A stretch of DNA of 64,000 bases. It comes from Bathymodiolus brooksi. Lineage: Eukaryota > Mollusca > Bivalvia > Mytilida > Modiolidae. Positions within the stretch are counted from its first letter, which is position 1. Each line of letters begins with the position of its first letter. The notes below the pieces were generated by a model. That model was given only the letters and a program-made list of their open reading frames with translations. It made no database searches and was not told the DNA's origin. A program made the translations under genes and the position numbers. Below are positions 13,801 through 24,179 of this stretch, one piece after another. The stretch is taken from positions 147,640,196 through 147,704,195 of the forward strand of contig OY804577.1 in NCBI GenBank assembly GCA_963680875.1, given 5' to 3'.

Positions 13801-14480
13801 AAAAGGGGGGATGAAATTTTAAAAAAATCTTCTCCTCTGAAACTACTGAGCCAATCTCAACCAAACTTTGCTGAAATGATTCTTGGATGGCCCCCTTCCA
13901 AAATTGTGTCCGGTGATCCCGAGTTCCAACCAAGATGGCCGCCAAGCTCAAAATAACAAAAAAGGGGGGATGAAATTTTAATTGTCCATTGCTGCTTTAG
14001 TGTAAGTCAAAATGAGCTCAAATTTTAACTGCAGCTACCTGGCAAGAAGTAGTTTAGCATATATTCCGGGTTTCTTTCAGCCGATATATACCGATTATGC
14101 AAATTAGGCATATTTTGATAAAAGATCACATTTAAATCTTCTCCTCTGAAACCGCTGAACCAAATTAAACCAAACCTGGCAGGGTGGGTCCCTTTCAAAA
14201 TTGTGTCCGACAGCCCCGCCCTCCATTCAAGATGGCTGCTGTTACTAAAAATAAAATTTCTTCAATTGTCCATTGCTGCTTTAGTATAAGTCAAAATGAG
14301 CTCAAATTTTAACTGCAGCTACATGGCAAGGAGTAGTTTAGCATATGTTTGGGGGGGGGGGGGGGTTTTGAAATTTTTCTTTCAGCCGATTTATACCGAT
14401 TATTCAAATTAGGCATATTTTGATAAAAGATCACATTTAAATCTTCTCCTCTGAAACCGCTGAACCAAATTTGTGTCTGG
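7840..14480 (+). repeat. Tandem ~630-bp dimeric units, about 10 copies
   Basis: The landmark GCAGGGATGGTCCCTGGG recurs at about 8212, 9471, 10081, 10716, 11351, 11985, 12613 and 13249, spacing about 610-636 bp, with shortened copies near 8850 and 14180. Each unit has two related halves: TCTTCTCCTCTGAAACCGCTGAACC and TCTTCTCCTCTGAAACTACTGAGCC types, each followed by an AAGATGGCC motif. Nearly every half also has ATTATGCAAATTAG. Short reading frames in these units repeat from copy to copy and are not genes. Confidence 0.88.
14351..14365 (+). repeat. Poly-G tract
   Basis: About 15 consecutive G in the last, degenerate unit of the 630-bp array, replacing the usual TTCCAGGTTTTTCTGTG. Such runs are prone to slippage and to sequencing error. 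Confidence 0.9.
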
Positions 14481-14748
14481 TGGTCCTGCCCTCTGACCAA
14501 GATGGCTGCACAGCTGTACTTAGTTTAACATAGGACCCTATGGGAAATTCACATAAAAACCATCTTGTCTGGAACCAATAGCTCAATTAAAACCAAACTT
14601 TGATGGAATAGTCATTGGATGGTCCTCTTCCAAAATGGTGTCCGGCAGTTGCGCTCTCCCGCCAAGATGGCCGCCACAGTGCAGTTGCGTTGTTATTGAA
14701 AGCAGCTTTGATCAAGGTGAGCGATTACAGGCTCCTAGGAGCCTCTGG

Positions 14749-15376
14749 TTCTGTTATAAAAGCTGATCGGCAACCTGACAAAATGTGGAAATGTTATTCT
14801 GAACAGAACACTCAGCATTTTTAAATGAAGATTGTTTCATAATTTTTGTTTTAGTGATATCGCTGTGCACAGCCAGCTGTTTGATGGCTTTGAAGTTTTC
14901 GCTACACCACTCATGGTGTCACGACATCAAACACTTTGAAATTTATCATTAAATAATATTTCATTCATATGATTATGACTTCAAGGCTTCAATTAAGAAA
15001 TCTAATTGTTTTCTTTACAAATGATAATTAACAGTTATCAAAATAATTCTCACCTGACGCGGTCAACACCAGAGGCCATGCTTGACAGGTTTGTTTATTG
15101 ATTTAATTGATAATTTCGACATAACGAACATAATTTAAATGGATTTGTATATTAGGGACTAAAAAGCAACTTCGAGATACCTGAACTTTCAACACATCGA
15201 AATTTGAGATAAGAGGAGTAAATTAAAATGAAATACACTAAGTTTAAAACAGGACTTCAGAAAAATTTCGACTTAACCAAAATTTCGAGTAAACCGAGTT
15301 TGACATAACGAGATTCAACTGTATTACCGTTTTTGATACAAAAGGGACCCACAAGAGAGAATTTTTACCTTTTTTT
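14749..15376. other. Right flank of the pogo-like frame and short intron segment
   Basis: Contains a TTTGATGGC...GACATCAAAC imperfect inverted repeat around 14880-14930 and TTCGA-rich, pogo-like subterminal sequence up to 15321. No coding sequence is seen. Confidence 0.45.
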
Positions 15377-17014
15377 AGCTCACCTGACCCAAAGGGTCAT
15401 GAGAGGTATTGCCATCACTTGGCGTCCGTCGTCCGTCCGTTAACTTTTCATATTTTAATCTACTCCTCTGAAACAACTGGACCAAATTGAACCAAACTTG
15501 GCAGAAACATCTATATAAGGTCCTCTATAAAGTTTCTTCATTTCGTCCCATTCCGCCAACAAATATGGCCGCCAAGGGCAATTCTTGTTTCTGATTGGCT
15601 AATGTTAAAAAAATCTTCTCCTCTGAAACTGCTTGGCCAAATGGAGCCAAACTTGGCAGGAAGCATCTATGTAAGATCCTCTATAAAACTTCTTCATTTA
15701 ATTCCATTCGGCCAACAAACATGGCCGCTGTTACTAAAAATAGAACATAGGATAAAATTGCACGTTTTTGGTAACAACTCAAAAACCGTTAATAATATCA
15801 GAAATCTGACAGGGTAAAAATGATCAGCACAGGAAGATCTAACTACCCTGAAATTTTGAAGAAAATCTGATTACCTATCTTGGAGTTATTGCCCTTTTTT
15901 CGTCAAATTTTCAAAATTTTAATACTTTTCGTTTTTTATTTCAAAAACTATAAGAGATAGACGTTAAGTTTAAACAGCAAACATGTGCAGCATGTCAAGA
16001 TCTACATGCCCTGCAATTTTGAAGTAAATCTGATTACCCGTCTATGAGTTATTGCCCTTTTTTATTTTTTATTTTTTTAATTTAAACATTTTTGTCTGAT
16101 ATTTCAAAAACTATTAGAGATAAAGGTTAAGTTTAAATTGCAAACATGTGCAGCATATTAAGATCTACCTACCCTGTAATTTTGAAGTTAATTTGAGTAC
16201 CCAATTTGGAGTTATTGCCCTTTTTTCCGTCAAATTTTTAAAATGTTAATACCTTTTGTCCTTTATTTCAAAAACTATAAGAGATAGATGTTAAGTTTAA
16301 ACAGCAAACATGTTCAGCATGTCAAGATCAACCTAGTCTACAATTTTAAAATAAATCTGATTACCCATCTTGAAGTTATTGCCCTTTTTTCATCAAATTT
16401 TTAAAATGTTAATACTTTTCATCCTTTATTTCAAAAACTATAAGAGATAGATGTTGAGTGTAAACTGAAAACATGTTCAGCTTGTCAAGATCTACATGCC
16501 CTGCAATTTTGAAGTAAATCTGATTACCCGTCTAGGAGTTATTCCCCTTTTTTCATCATTTTTTAGCTCACCTGACCCAAAGGGCCATGTGAGGTATTGC
16601 CATCACTTGGCGTCCGTCGTCCGTCCGTTAACTTTTTCATATTTTAATCTTCTTCTCTGAAACAACTTGGCCAAATGGAACCAAACTTGGCAGTAAGCAT
16701 CTATGTAAGGTCCTCTATAAAGTTTCTCCATTTCGTTCCATTTGGCCTATAAACATGGCCACCAAGAATAATTCTTTTTTCTGATTGGCTAATGTTAAAA
16801 AAATCTTCTCCTCTGAAACAGCTTGGCCAAATGGAGCCAAACTTGGCATAGATGGTCCCTGAGTGTGTCCCTTTTAAAATTGTGTCCGACAGCCCCACCC
16901 TCCATTCAAGATGGCTGCTGTTTTTTAAGGTAATGATTATCTCCCTTTGAAATTTGCTTCAGTATCATTCTATTGTCAGGTGAGCGATACAGGCTCAGTG
17001 GGCTGAGCCTCTAG
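15377..17014 (+). mobile_element. Two joined AGCTCACC-family heads with one tail
   Basis: Heads AGCTCACCTGACCCAAAGGG at 15377 and 16565, each followed by the CCGTCGTCCGTCCGTTAAC motif. One tail: hairpin AGGCTCAG/CTGAGCCT (16991-17010), then CTAG-T. Between the heads is a ~162-bp tandem module (about four copies, 15830-16560; landmark GAGTTATTGCCCTTTTTT) that recurs in the element at 62927. Either the second copy inserted near the end of the first or this is one element with an internal head duplication. Confidence 0.65.
15830..16560 (+). repeat. ~162-bp tandem module, about 4 copies
   Basis: GAGTTATTGCCC-type landmarks recur at about 15886, 16047, 16209, 16374 and 16538, together with TTTCAAAAACTATAAGAGATAG and CAGCATGTCAAGATCTAC blocks. 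It lies within the AGCTCACC element. Confidence 0.8.
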
Positions 17015-17024
17015 TTATTATACA

Positions 17025-17175
17025 GTTTTAATGCAGTTTTTTGGCAAAATGATCATCTTAATGGGATGTTGATGAGCATAGCATTTTTTTTCTATAAAGG
17101 GTCTAAAAGGGACCCAAATTTTACATATTTGGAAAGCATATAGAATTTATATATTTTGTCCAATTTTGCTGTGAT
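17025..17175 (+). repeat. Diverged direct repeat, left copy
   Basis: TTTTGGCAAAATGATCATCTT...GGTCTAAAA matches 19487-19640 with many substitutions; the pair flanks the TIR element. Confidence 0.6.
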
Positions 17176-17306
17176 TTTTTCTTTGACATTATTGAGCTTA
17201 GAACTTCTGGTTGTGACAGATTTCCTCTCTTATGGTTGTTGAGATAATGTCAACCAAAAGGGGCCTACAAGTGTCAAATTGAACAATTTTAACTTTTATA
17301 TATTTG

Positions 17307-19475
17307 GGTGATTTTCAAAAAAATGAAGACTTTTGTGTGACATAGAGGGTGAAATTTCAAATTGGACAAATTGACATAATTTTGGTCGTAAAATAATGTC
17401 AATATGATATATTTTTCAGATTCAGTTGCTCAGTGCAATATATGAAGACAAATTTTTTTTTTCCAACTTTTATTAGCAACACAGTGTTAAAATGATAACA
17501 AATACAGACTTACTTCCTCAGAGGTATCATTTTCTTTTGGGTATGGTAAAAGACCTAAGTTTATTTCCATTTGATAATGATATGAAAAAGGCACATTTTG
17601 GTACCAAACTTTGTATATATCATGAGAAAACAGTTTCAGTATATCAAAGAAACACTATTGTTACTGTATATTTTAAAAAATCTGGTAATTAAAGTTTTCA
17701 TACAAGCATAAAAAATATGATCTAATGAGGCTTAATAGTTGTAAATCAATTATTTATATATGCCTAATAAATATAACAAAAGTTAAGTTAAGTTGATCAT
17801 TGGTGATAAAAACTAGAGGTAACCAAATGAAAATACTGTCCATTTTTTGATGTTTTGTCACACTCCTGACACATTTTTCTAAAAGATAAATACACCAAAT
17901 ATCAAGCTAAATGCAATCATTGTTGGTCACAATAACTTTTTTAAGTAGTAGTACATAATCTATTTTGACTGAAAAAAGGTTTCCTTTAAATATATTTTAT
18001 TTTTGCATTGTTATGATGTTATTTCAATCATATTTTACCATATTCTAAGTAATACTTTAATAATTATAAAAAATGACAACTCAATTTTCAACCATTTATA
18101 CATCTTTTCAAGAGTATAGTGCTTATTGAGAATTAAATAATTCCCCAAGACAATTACAAGCAGTTTTATGGAGGGTAAATGCTTACAAAATAATCTATTT
18201 CTTAAGTAAAATTGTCACACTCCTGACTCCCTCTCGAAAATAAACCTGTCGAGCTGAAAATAATATAACCAACTTATTCTTTCCAAACTAAAAGTTATAC
18301 CATGTTTCTCAATAATTTACTCTGCAAAAAAACTTCCTACTGCAATTGCAATTGACATTTAATGTTTTTATGTCAGGAGTGTGACATATTACTGTTAAAT
18401 GAAAAATTATTGATAAATTTTCAAAAATGCTATATCAAAAGAATGAAAATGTTTTATGAAAGGCAAGATATATTAAAGTAAGTATTCTGTTTATCTAAAG
18501 CAACATATATCAATTGTTCATTTAGAAAAAATCCATATTTTGACATGTTTTAAGAAAATATAACCCTTTATCATCACTTATTATGAGAAAGGTGTCATGC
18601 AATATACAAAAATACTACAATTATTACTTATTGTATATATGTAATTAAATTGAAAACATTGTGGAAGTTTGTAGAAGCATGGTTTATTATTTTTTTTTTA
18701 TTTAAAAGATATGCCTATTAAAAGTGTCACACTCCTGACATTAGTTATTTTGATTTCCTAGCTATGATATGTCATATATCAGAGCTATTTCCAACTTTTT
18801 TCTTTGATTGGGTCTGGAGCTTTTGGAAAATAAAGAAAATTGTGAACTATTAAAGCATACAACATAGTACTATACAACTAAGATCAAATGTCACACTCCT
18901 GACATTTTTTGTATCTCTCCTTATGCAAGCCCAATTTTACAACTATCATATTCATCCAGTCTAATACTACTAAATTATTATAACTAATGTTTTTTTACAA
19001 CATATTTTGACTTTTCTGAACTAATTAGTCTCAACAATGAAAAACTATTAAGGTTTAATTTGACATTTGTACAATTTTCCAAGTTAAATTTATTCACGTA
19101 CACTAATTTAAAAAATAGAATAATTTTTTGTCGCATAATCATAGGGTCACAAAACATCTAGATATTTGAAGTAAAATGGTACGAAATTATAGAATACCAT
19201 CTTTCTTTAAGATATATTTTATTTTATTTTTTTTATCATCGAGGTAAGTTAAGGCAATTTAAAGTTTGTCATGCTAAAATGTCACACTCCTGACAAATTT
19301 GACCTGTTTTTAGAGGATAACTTTTTAACCGGAAGAGCAATCTCCATGACACTTTGCATGAAGATATCTGTTACCATTGTGCTTGTTTTAAGATATTTAC
19401 CTTTCTTTCATATCATTTAATATTCAAATTATTCTCTGAAAATGAAAAGTCTTCATTTTTTTGAAAATCACCCAT
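17307..19475. mobile_element. 2.2-kb TIR element without a recognisable transposase
   Basis: The left end GGGTGATTTTCAAAAAAATG (17307 on) is matched for 29 bp by the inverted right end (complement at 19447-19475). ATTT directly abuts both ends and may be the target duplication. The interior is very AT-rich and holds six copies of TGTCACACTCCTGACA. A short frame at 17492-17692 has no recognised similarity. I cannot assign a superfamily. Confidence 0.6.
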
Positions 19476-19486
19476 TTCATTTAATT

Positions 19487-19640
19487 TTAGTGCAATTTTT
19501 GGCAAAATAATCATCTTTATGGTTCATTAATGGGCAGTGAAATTATTGTTGTTCTTATATTGGAAAAAAGAGGTCTAAAATTCTGAAATTTTGCATTTAT
19601 TGAAAGTATATAAAATGTTTATTTTTCATTCAATTTTTAA
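19487..19640 (+). repeat. Diverged direct repeat, right copy
   Basis: Partner of 17025-17175: GCAATTTTTGGCAAAATAATC, AGAGGTCTAAAA and a TATAAAATGTTTATTTTTCATTCAATTTT-type block recur in the same order. It could be two copies of an older repeat or part of a larger composite element. Confidence 0.55.
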
Positions 19641-19649
19641 AGCTTAAAA

Positions 19650-20192
19650 TAGTAAACCGAGACAAATGTTAAAAATACAACTGTCCAGCAATTGACTGTT
19701 TCAAGCATATTAATATGTCTAGTCTACACTTGCTTTTAATATACATTTGTTCATCTTTCACTTGTCAACATGTTTTATTCCAACCAGTAAAAGTACAAAT
19801 TAAATTTGCTAAATACATTTTAGGAGTTAACAAAACTGCACCAAATTTGGCAGTACCAGGAGAATTAGGTATGATTCCATGTTCAGTTGATGCTATTAAA
19901 CTTTGTGTAGGTTTCTGGCATCATGTAGTCAATTCAAACCCAGATAGTTTAATAAATAGAATTTATTTATCAAGTGTTAATAATAACTCAGACTGGTATA
20001 GAATAAAAATGAAATTGTTATTTGATAAAGTTGGATTTAATCATGTCTGGGAAAATCAAAATTCATTTAGTAAAAATCGTTTAACTTATACATGTAAATA
20101 AAAAACTGAGAAATGATTTCATTCAATTTTAGGAGGAATCCATTTAAAAAAATATCACTAAAAAAAAAGGAAACAAATTAAGAACATACAAG
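19650..20192 (+). pseudogene. LINE A, C-terminal part of the ORF (fragment 1 of 3)
   Basis: The frame 19715-20100 contains KYILGVNKTAPNLAVPGELG and later FWHHVVN, the segment downstream of the reverse transcriptase in a common class of mollusc LINEs. It breaks by a stop after YTCK, and the reading continues in another frame up to GNKLRTYK at the insertion point. The RT and endonuclease are absent, so this is a 5'-truncated copy. The next part lies at 23485. Removing the intervening element plus one copy of its AAG duplication makes the frame continuous across the junction, which proves the order of events. Confidence 0.75.
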
Positions 20193-21028
20193 TAGTAGGG
20201 TGCCCAGTGTTAAAAAAGGCGCTTAGTTATCGAGTTTGGGTTAACGGAATTACACACGGCTAATTTTGGTATTAAACGCTAGAAAAATTATTACATTTTG
20301 TATTTTTAATTGTCGTCGTAAGTTTCTGTGGTCACGATTTTTTTAATTTCACGTTTTTCAAAGGTACCCTCGACTGACACATTGTACATGGTATTTTCAG
20401 GATGAACAATATAAATACTCTCCGCTATCTAAATAGCTAAAAAGGTTTTTACATAAGAGATAATGTATCAAAGATATAATTAAAATAAAAACGGGATATG
20501 AATAATTGATTTTTGAAAGAGTATATCAGCCTTACTTTAAGCCTCAAATTTGACCCCAAATTAACTGTATTTTCAACAAAAGCAAAGTAATTACACTACA
20601 TTATAAATGTACTTTGATTTTGAAGAAAACATATTGATGAAATGTACAGGTGTGCCAAAAATCATAATCTAAATGTCAGCGGTTGTTGAGAAATTGGCAA
20701 AATATAAACTCAAATAACTGTAAATTTCCTCTTTGTCATACACGGATTGTTATGTACCGGTTTTTGTTAATGATGTGTCACTCGCCGGTCATTAACTAGC
20801 ACGATCTCTGTCTCAATGCATTTAGTATTTTCTCTTCTTTTATGGCAAATATATTGGTTTTAATTGTTCAGTAGAATTGTTTGTGGTTTTTATGTTTTAA
20901 AAACATTCATTTTTATGTCGGCCGTTGATTGGTTTTAAAATTTGTTTAATTCATGTGTTTCTAATACACGGACCAATCCTGCAGGATACGTTATAAGTCC
21001 GGAAATGGCTCAGTTTCATAGAAGGCCG

Positions 21029-22123
21029 ACCGATTTCTGATTGGAAAAGGTTTCTTGCAGTCGCTGCCAACAAACAAGCATTGATAAAATTTCTTGACGA
21101 ATCGATTGTGCAACACTATCGTTTATCATCTCTTGAGATGTCATCCGGGGAAATTCCGTATCTTTCTGGTGTTTCTAATCATTGCCAAGAAAATCTGCAG
21201 AGATGGAGTCTCCGATTGCCAAGAGTTATACTGTACACATGAAGAGGCGGACACTCGTATGATTTTACATGCTATCCATGCCGACAAAACGTTCGGTGAA
21301 AGTGGAATTAAGGGTCGGATCATTGTTAAATCGCCTGATACAGATTTCTTGATTCTATGCATCCATTACTTTCCTTCAATGCAACATACACAGTAATTAT
21401 GGTTTCATACGGGTTCTATCACAAACACCAAAGATGGGCATTTTCATTCCCGTACATTCGATCTGTAGCATCCTCAATCCTGTTTTATGTAACATTTTAC
21501 CAGCTGCACATGCCATCACAAGATGTGATTCCACATCATCCTTGTTCGGGATTAGCAAACGAACCGTTTTTAAAGTACTTAAAGACAGTCCAGAAAACTT
21601 TAGAGTTTTGTCCACCCTTGCAGACTGTGACACTGATAAATCTATAGATGCCACCAGTAAACTTGATTGTCGACTGTACAACCAAAAAGAAAAACTGAAG
21701 GAAGATCACGTCGATCTTAACAAATTAAGGGTAAGGTTAGCGACACTGAGGGATGCATGTTTGGCCAAACTTCCACCCTGTGAAGCCACCTTCACTCAGC
21801 ATGTTTTGCGATTCTCACTACAGATAAATATTTGGATGACTGCCCATGTTGCAAAACCGCCAATGAAGTCTGCAGTGCTATTTGGATGGGAAGACAGGAA
21901 TGGATTAGTTCTAGTTTATTTCAAAGGCCAGATGTCTTCTGATTTTTTGCAAGACCTTGTTTGTACTTGCAAAGGAAAATCTGTGTGCATGAAAGGATGC
22001 ATTTGTTTTGAGCAAAGTCTATCTTGCACAGACCTTTGCCCTTGCCAAGCTGGCGACTTATGCCGCAATGAAAATACCCACCTAGCAATATCTAGAAATA
22101 CTGATGAAGATGATGACATATGA
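21029..22123 (+). pseudogene. XPG/FEN-like nuclease of a DNA transposon, frameshifted
   Basis: Three frames together give one degraded protein. The first part (from 21035) reads RPISDWKRFLAVAANKQALI. Next, 21190-21395 has SDCQELYCTHEEADTRMILH and KSPDTDFLIL. Then 21434-22123 has the helix-turn-helix-like CDSTSSLFGISKRT (from 21524), a WMTAH segment and a Cys-rich tail (CTCKGKSVCMKGCICF..., about residues 177-212 of that frame). The acidic HEEAD and SPDTD motifs and the GCDST-type motif are those of the PIN/FEN/XPG nuclease fold; the Gly before CDST is Arg here. At least two frameshifts (about 21120-21190 and 21396-21434) make it non-functional. This large family is common in cnidarian and mollusc genomes, usually as transposon genes. 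The 5' part of the ORF is missing. Confidence 0.7.
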
Positions 22124-23471
22124 TCTCAATTTTTTTCTTTTTCATCCAGTCTCCATCTATTTCACCGAATAAAACTGTTGTTATCAAAACCATGATCTCA
22201 GATAAAACAGTCTTTCATTTCCAACATTGTGACCATCAACTCACGTTAGTCATAGTTGTCCAGTTACCACGACTTCCCGTTGACTTCTTTTGTTTCATTG
22301 AGACTTGGTCTAATGTCTGTTTTAGGCAAGCATCACTGTTTTCTGTGCTTAGTAAACTTAGACAAGTTCATACGTACTATGTGTTTTTCAGTAAATAGCA
22401 GTTTCATTTGTTGCAATGTTTTTTAAGGTGTTCTTTTTATATGTTGTGGTGGTTATGTCGTAGCTTGTTTCCGTTTTATGTTTTTTCTGGAATTTGCCCA
22501 GTCTCCGGACTATGATTTCTTTAACATTTTCTATGACTTGTTCCTTTGTTCCTTCGGTATACTACTGCCGATGTTTCAAACAAAAAAAAAACAAATTGAA
22601 AAAAAAACAAAAAAACAAACAAACCTGCCAGTGGACTCTGACCTTGACGTGGTTGGTGGGCTTTCAAACTAACAAGAGAACACTTTCTTATTTGCCAAAC
22701 ACCTGAGATATTTGGAGTGTTCAGAGTGGTTTGTAGCCACACATCGTCCAAATGCATAATATGTCCATAGACCTTACGTTTTTAAACAAATGGCGTTTGA
22801 CCTTTCCATAAATTGCCATGTTTTTGCACAGAATATTCGTTAAGTATTGATTGACCCTACAAATGATATGTTGCAAACACATAAGCCGTTAAATTTGAAT
22901 ATTGGTACCTTTTACGAAGTTTGAGATTAATAGATATTTTACCAGTAATTAGTCAAAGTGTACCATAACTGAAACATGTTTTTTTTTTGAATCCGTCCAT
23001 CAGTTGTCAAATGTTAAGGGTTAAAAAATAATTTGTAGGTTTCCTTTAAATGAATATCAAATAAAAATGAGAAATGTTCAAGCTATGACAGGTCAAGGTC
23101 ACTTTTATTTCTCATATATACGAAAATTGTAAAATGACATTTTTTTTTTAGAAAATGGCCTTTTGCTATATATTCAAACAATGTAAAATAAATAATAAGC
23201 ATAAAATAATAAAATATTAAGCTTAACAAATAAAATTGGCATTCCAGTTTAAAGTTCTTCACAGTCTTGTCGAAGAAGGGAGCCTTTTAAAACTTGTGGT
23301 GTGTTAGTTCCAATTTTTAGATCTTGACCTTTGACCCCAATTTAAAAAGAATGTGACCACAATACATAGCGACGACATCTTTATTTCAATGCGGCTTGTT
23401 CTCCTCATTCCACTATGTATCATACAGGTGTGTGTAATTCCGTTAAGGCAAATTCGCAAAAATCTTTAATC
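22124..23471. other. 3' part of the Academ-like relic, noncoding
   Basis: AT-rich sequence with a purine-rich A-tract near 22580-22620. The predicted peptides are short and unlike known proteins. Confidence 0.5.
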
Positions 23472-23484
23472 GGGCACCCTACTA

Positions 23485-24048
23485 AAGGATTTGAAGAAGA
23501 AATTTGAGATGGAAAACTTTTTGAAATTAGATATTGACAGATCTGATAATTATTTCAAATTTTGTAAGACTCAGAATAAGTAATAGTATCCTTATGATCG
23601 AAAAGGGCAGGCACAGAAAAATAGATTTAGTAAACAGATTATGCCCCTATGTAAATTTGAAAGTGGAAGATGAATTGCACTTCACTATAAAATGTACCAA
23701 ATTCCAAGAGTTGAGAAATAAATTTTATCAGAAAATTTCAGATATTTTACCCTCTTTTTATAATCTTTCAGACACTGAAAAATTCCATCTCATATTTCGT
23801 AGTAATGATTAGATGTCAGTAAATGTTGCATAAAAGGTATTAGTGAAATGTACAAATTTAGATGTTCATTAACTTAATTTATTCCACTATATATATCATT
23901 AAAATATATATTCATACATATTAAGATTATGTATTTTACTAAACATTATATACTTATATTATGATAGAGACAATGATAACTGTCTGTAAGCATGTACATG
24001 TAATATACCTCCTCAGTCAAATTGAAAGAAAAAATACAGTGTTATTCA
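23485..24048 (+). pseudogene. LINE A, zinc-knuckle end and 3' UTR (fragment 2 of 3)
   Basis: Continues the LINE frame from 20192 (DLKKKFEMENFLKLDID..., then after two stops near 23580 NSILMIEKGRHRKIDLVNRL). The terminal knuckle reads CPYVNLKVEDELHFTIKC, so the second Cys of the usual CxxC is Val. The ORF ends at 23812, followed by AT-rich 3' UTR until the hAT-like insertion at 24049. Confidence 0.72.
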
Positions 24049-24179
24049 GTGCCTGAAATGGACGGTCGCCCAGTCGCCAAATGCGACTAATATCTTATTC
24101 GGGCGACCAAAAGCTGCTCCAAATTAGGTAGTCACTGGCCCATCAAAAAACGTTTGGGCGATTGCCTAAAAGACCGTTA

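Larger units (their letters stand above)
7753..14748 (+). mobile_element. AGCTCACC-family non-autonomous element (Helitron/Helentron-like), expanded core
   Basis: Head: a perfect hairpin, arms AGCTCACCTGGCC (7753-7765) and GGCCAGGTGAGCT (7770-7782), followed by CCGTCGTCCGTCCGT. Tail: AGGTGAGCGATTACAG, then hairpin GGCTCCTAGGAGCC (14730-14743) and TCTGGTT. A 3' hairpin followed by CTRR-T is the Helitron signature; inverted AGCTCACCTG/CAGGTGAGC near both ends recalls Helentron/HINE elements. No protein is encoded. The 7-kb length is due to tandem amplification of the core. Confidence 0.6.
7287..15321. mobile_element. pogo/Tc1-like inverted-repeat frame, interrupted
   Basis: The left end reads CAGGTGAATCTCGTTAT and the right end, complemented, CAGTTGAATCTCGTTATG. 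Both continue with related TTCGA-rich subterminal sequence (AAATTTCGAG on both sides). CAG...CTG ends with a TA next to the right end fit pogo/Tigger-type transposons; the left TA is degraded to GA. No transposase is visible. The frame is filled by the 7-kb AGCTCACC element 7753-14748, leaving about 470 bp on the left (with a TAAA microsatellite at about 7505-7528) and 570 bp on the right. Two separate solo ends remain possible. Confidence 0.5.
20193..23484 (+). mobile_element. Academ-like DNA transposon relic with XPG-type ORF
   Basis: Terminal inverted repeats TAGTAGGGTGCCC (20193-20205) and its complement (23472-23484). Subterminal inverted repeats TTAACGGAATTACACAC (20241-20257 and, complemented, 23430-23446). 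The flanking 3-bp AAG duplication is supported by the restored LINE frame. The 3.3-kb body encodes an XPG/FEN-like nuclease remnant. Academ transposons (AcademX group) are known for 3-4-bp duplications and an XPG nuclease; the assignment is inference. The transposase core is not visible, so the copy looks internally deleted. Confidence 0.65.

Noticed and set aside
7767..13951. Many repeated 60-115-codon frames (MLKSSSLCL..., MVPGWVPFK...)
   Set aside because: Frames inside the 630-bp repeat units, present in each copy and interrupted at random; no known domain.
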